Part shown: piece by piece, positions 63,001 through 64,000 of the stretch
Layout of the letters: each line of letters opens with the position of its first letter
How positions within the stretch are numbered: the stretch's first letter is position 1
NCBI GenBank assembly: GCA_022376515.1
Contig: WTXI01000006.1
Coordinates: forward strand, 558,001 to 622,000
Direction of reading: 5' to 3'
Length of the DNA: 64,000 nt
Source: Lactifluus volemus
Lineage: Eukaryota; Basidiomycota; Agaricomycetes; Russulales; Russulaceae
The notes under the pieces: generated by a model
What the model was told of the DNA's origin: nothing
The model's database searches: none
The model's input: only the letters and a program-made list of their open reading frames with translations
Position numbers and translations under genes: made by a program

Positions 63001-63643
63001 CAAGAAGAGCATGGTGTCGCTCTGACGCGTTTCGCTTAGGGATGAACTCGTCCCCTACAGGGGGGACGCCACGACGGTCCGGTTCGGTAACGGGATCATC
63101 ACCGTCATCCGAGGCTACGTCGTCACCCTCGATGTGGAAAAGTCTTCGTGCGGCACTACCTAAGGATGAACAGCGTTGATGAGTGAGGAATACAGGTGGT
63201 GGGCCGGCGGAGCCAAGGGTGCCCATGGCGCGTACGGGGAGGGATAAGCGTCTCTGGGCGGCTGGGGAACGCGTGCCGTGGAGGATGGCGGAAGCTGGTC
63301 TTGGTTGACTTCGACGACGAGATGGAGGTTTGGAAGGAGGAGAAAGAGTAAGGAAAGACGGCGGTGTTGGTGGGACAGCTTTCCAGGCGGGAAGGGTAGA
63401 AGGGGACTCTGACTGAGGGGCTGTGAGTGGAGTAGAGTACTCCGAGACGGTTGTTGTTGAACCAGGGGTAGAATCAGGAGTAGAAGGTTGTAGTTGAGGC
63501 CATTCCTCTGAGCAAGTTGGTGATGATGGTGGTACTGAAGATATGGGAGTGAGGGGGATAAAAGAGAAACCAAAGGTAGACCGGCGGGAAGTTCTTTGAG
63601 GAGGAGAGGGAGGATGAAGAGGGGAGAAGAGAGATAGGGCCAT
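60018..63643 (-). CDS. Second RhoGEF (DH-PH) protein
   Basis: Start at 63643 gives MALSLFSPLHPPSPPQRTSRR, then a Ser/Pro-rich leader of about 190 residues. The DH domain has ERHHALLELLVSERNYLVVLRTLIN, QLPSLISPKVLALPLLS, FSAEHP-like FCAEHPGAIEIVKNLQRKRP, WDAFERRCTELVTASLAH and RMQFTDYLIRPVQQICRYPLLLAPLI, the diagnostic last helix. A KDKDKDKDRDKEREK stretch is inserted in the domain. The PH domain follows (KYLAAFLYEGGFLALAKVIRGPRYELRYWFSLEGFELYDAADDD) and ends with EIAASCQREKQVWMDAI. The rest is Ser/Arg-rich with SLIDNFRGFIFP and RRRSLWRESIRRRSRSS. A joint near 62870 and the C-terminus after 60350 may carry missing bases. Its substrate GTPase is unknown. Confidence 0.85.
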
Positions 63644-64000
63644 AAAGATTTGAATGGGGAAGAGGGAAGAATGAATGACTTTGGGGAAGAGAGATGATTA
63701 TTATTATTAAAAAATAATTCTGGAGAGAGGGGTGGTTGGGGTGGGGTCAACACGGCGTTGCCCCAGCCTGGCCTGGCTTGGCTGGGATGTTGCGGGCAAG
63801 CGTGCTGGTCCCTTTCCCGATCGATTCGCACCTTTAACTGCGAATTCCACCAACTTGACGGCGTCAACCGCTTACCTTCTTCAAACACTTGCCTTTTAAG
63901 TTCCCGCGTCATAACAGGTACAGCCCCTCCTCGGTCCGTCGTTTCGGTAATAAATCTTCCCTCCCTCTCCCTCCCTCCCACTTCCCAAACCCGCACATTT
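63644..64000. other. Promoter region of second RhoGEF gene
   Basis: Purine/pyrimidine-skewed sequence with a (TTA)n run near 63698-63712. No other gene visible before the window ends. Confidence 0.45.

Overview
The window is nuclear DNA of a filamentous basidiomycete, most likely a mushroom-forming Agaricomycete. The evidence is a dense mix of both strands, genes split by many 45-70 nt GT-AG introns, and several families typical of that group: a BTB/POZ protein, a DUF6697-like protein, a sesquiterpene synthase, a MARVEL-like tetraspan protein with a Pro/Gly/Tyr-rich tail, and stand-alone AreA N-terminal-type and RhoGEF proteins. I recognise about 28 protein-coding genes and no rRNA, tRNA or CRISPR.

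Layout. 1-4.6 kb: BTB protein (cut by the left edge), DUF6697-like protein and inositol polyphosphate kinase, all minus. 4.8-9.4 kb: mitochondrial methylglutaconyl-CoA hydratase (plus) facing exocyst SEC10 (minus). 9.5-28.4 kb: genes for transcription and ribosome production, namely RPC11 (Pol III), RVB2/reptin, an Rrn11-like Pol I factor, RIX1, mitochondrial uL2 and RPA1 (Pol I), interrupted by a sesquiterpene synthase, a tetraspan protein and a Laa2-like protein. 28.5-43.5 kb: an SP-rich unknown protein, a stomatin, SNF1 kinase, a THYN1/EVE protein, PSY2 (PP4 regulatory subunit 3) and a Whi3/Scw1-type RNA-binding protein. 45.3-49.9 kb: VTC1, THOC7, tRNase Z and a RING protein. 49.9-53.9 kb is gene-poor. 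It holds a frameshifted coding remnant, a solo LTR with an intact target-site duplication, and an inverted-repeat foldback. 53.9-64 kb: a small AreA-N-domain protein and two convergent RhoGEF genes.

Three things stand out. First, the U3 of the solo LTR carries ten regularly spaced bZIP (Gcn4/AP-1-type) sites with alternating 7- and 5-nt spacers just upstream of a TATA box. Second, several genes contain minute exons (3, 7, 14, 16, 18, 20, 21, 22 nt), including three in a row over the catalytic loop of RPA1. Third, many conserved reading frames are broken by single missing bases. These are always losses, mostly in short homopolymers, and recur in at least ten genes, so they look like consensus errors rather than pseudogenes. 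Coordinates below are genomic spans that include introns; exon limits are given where worked out by hand.
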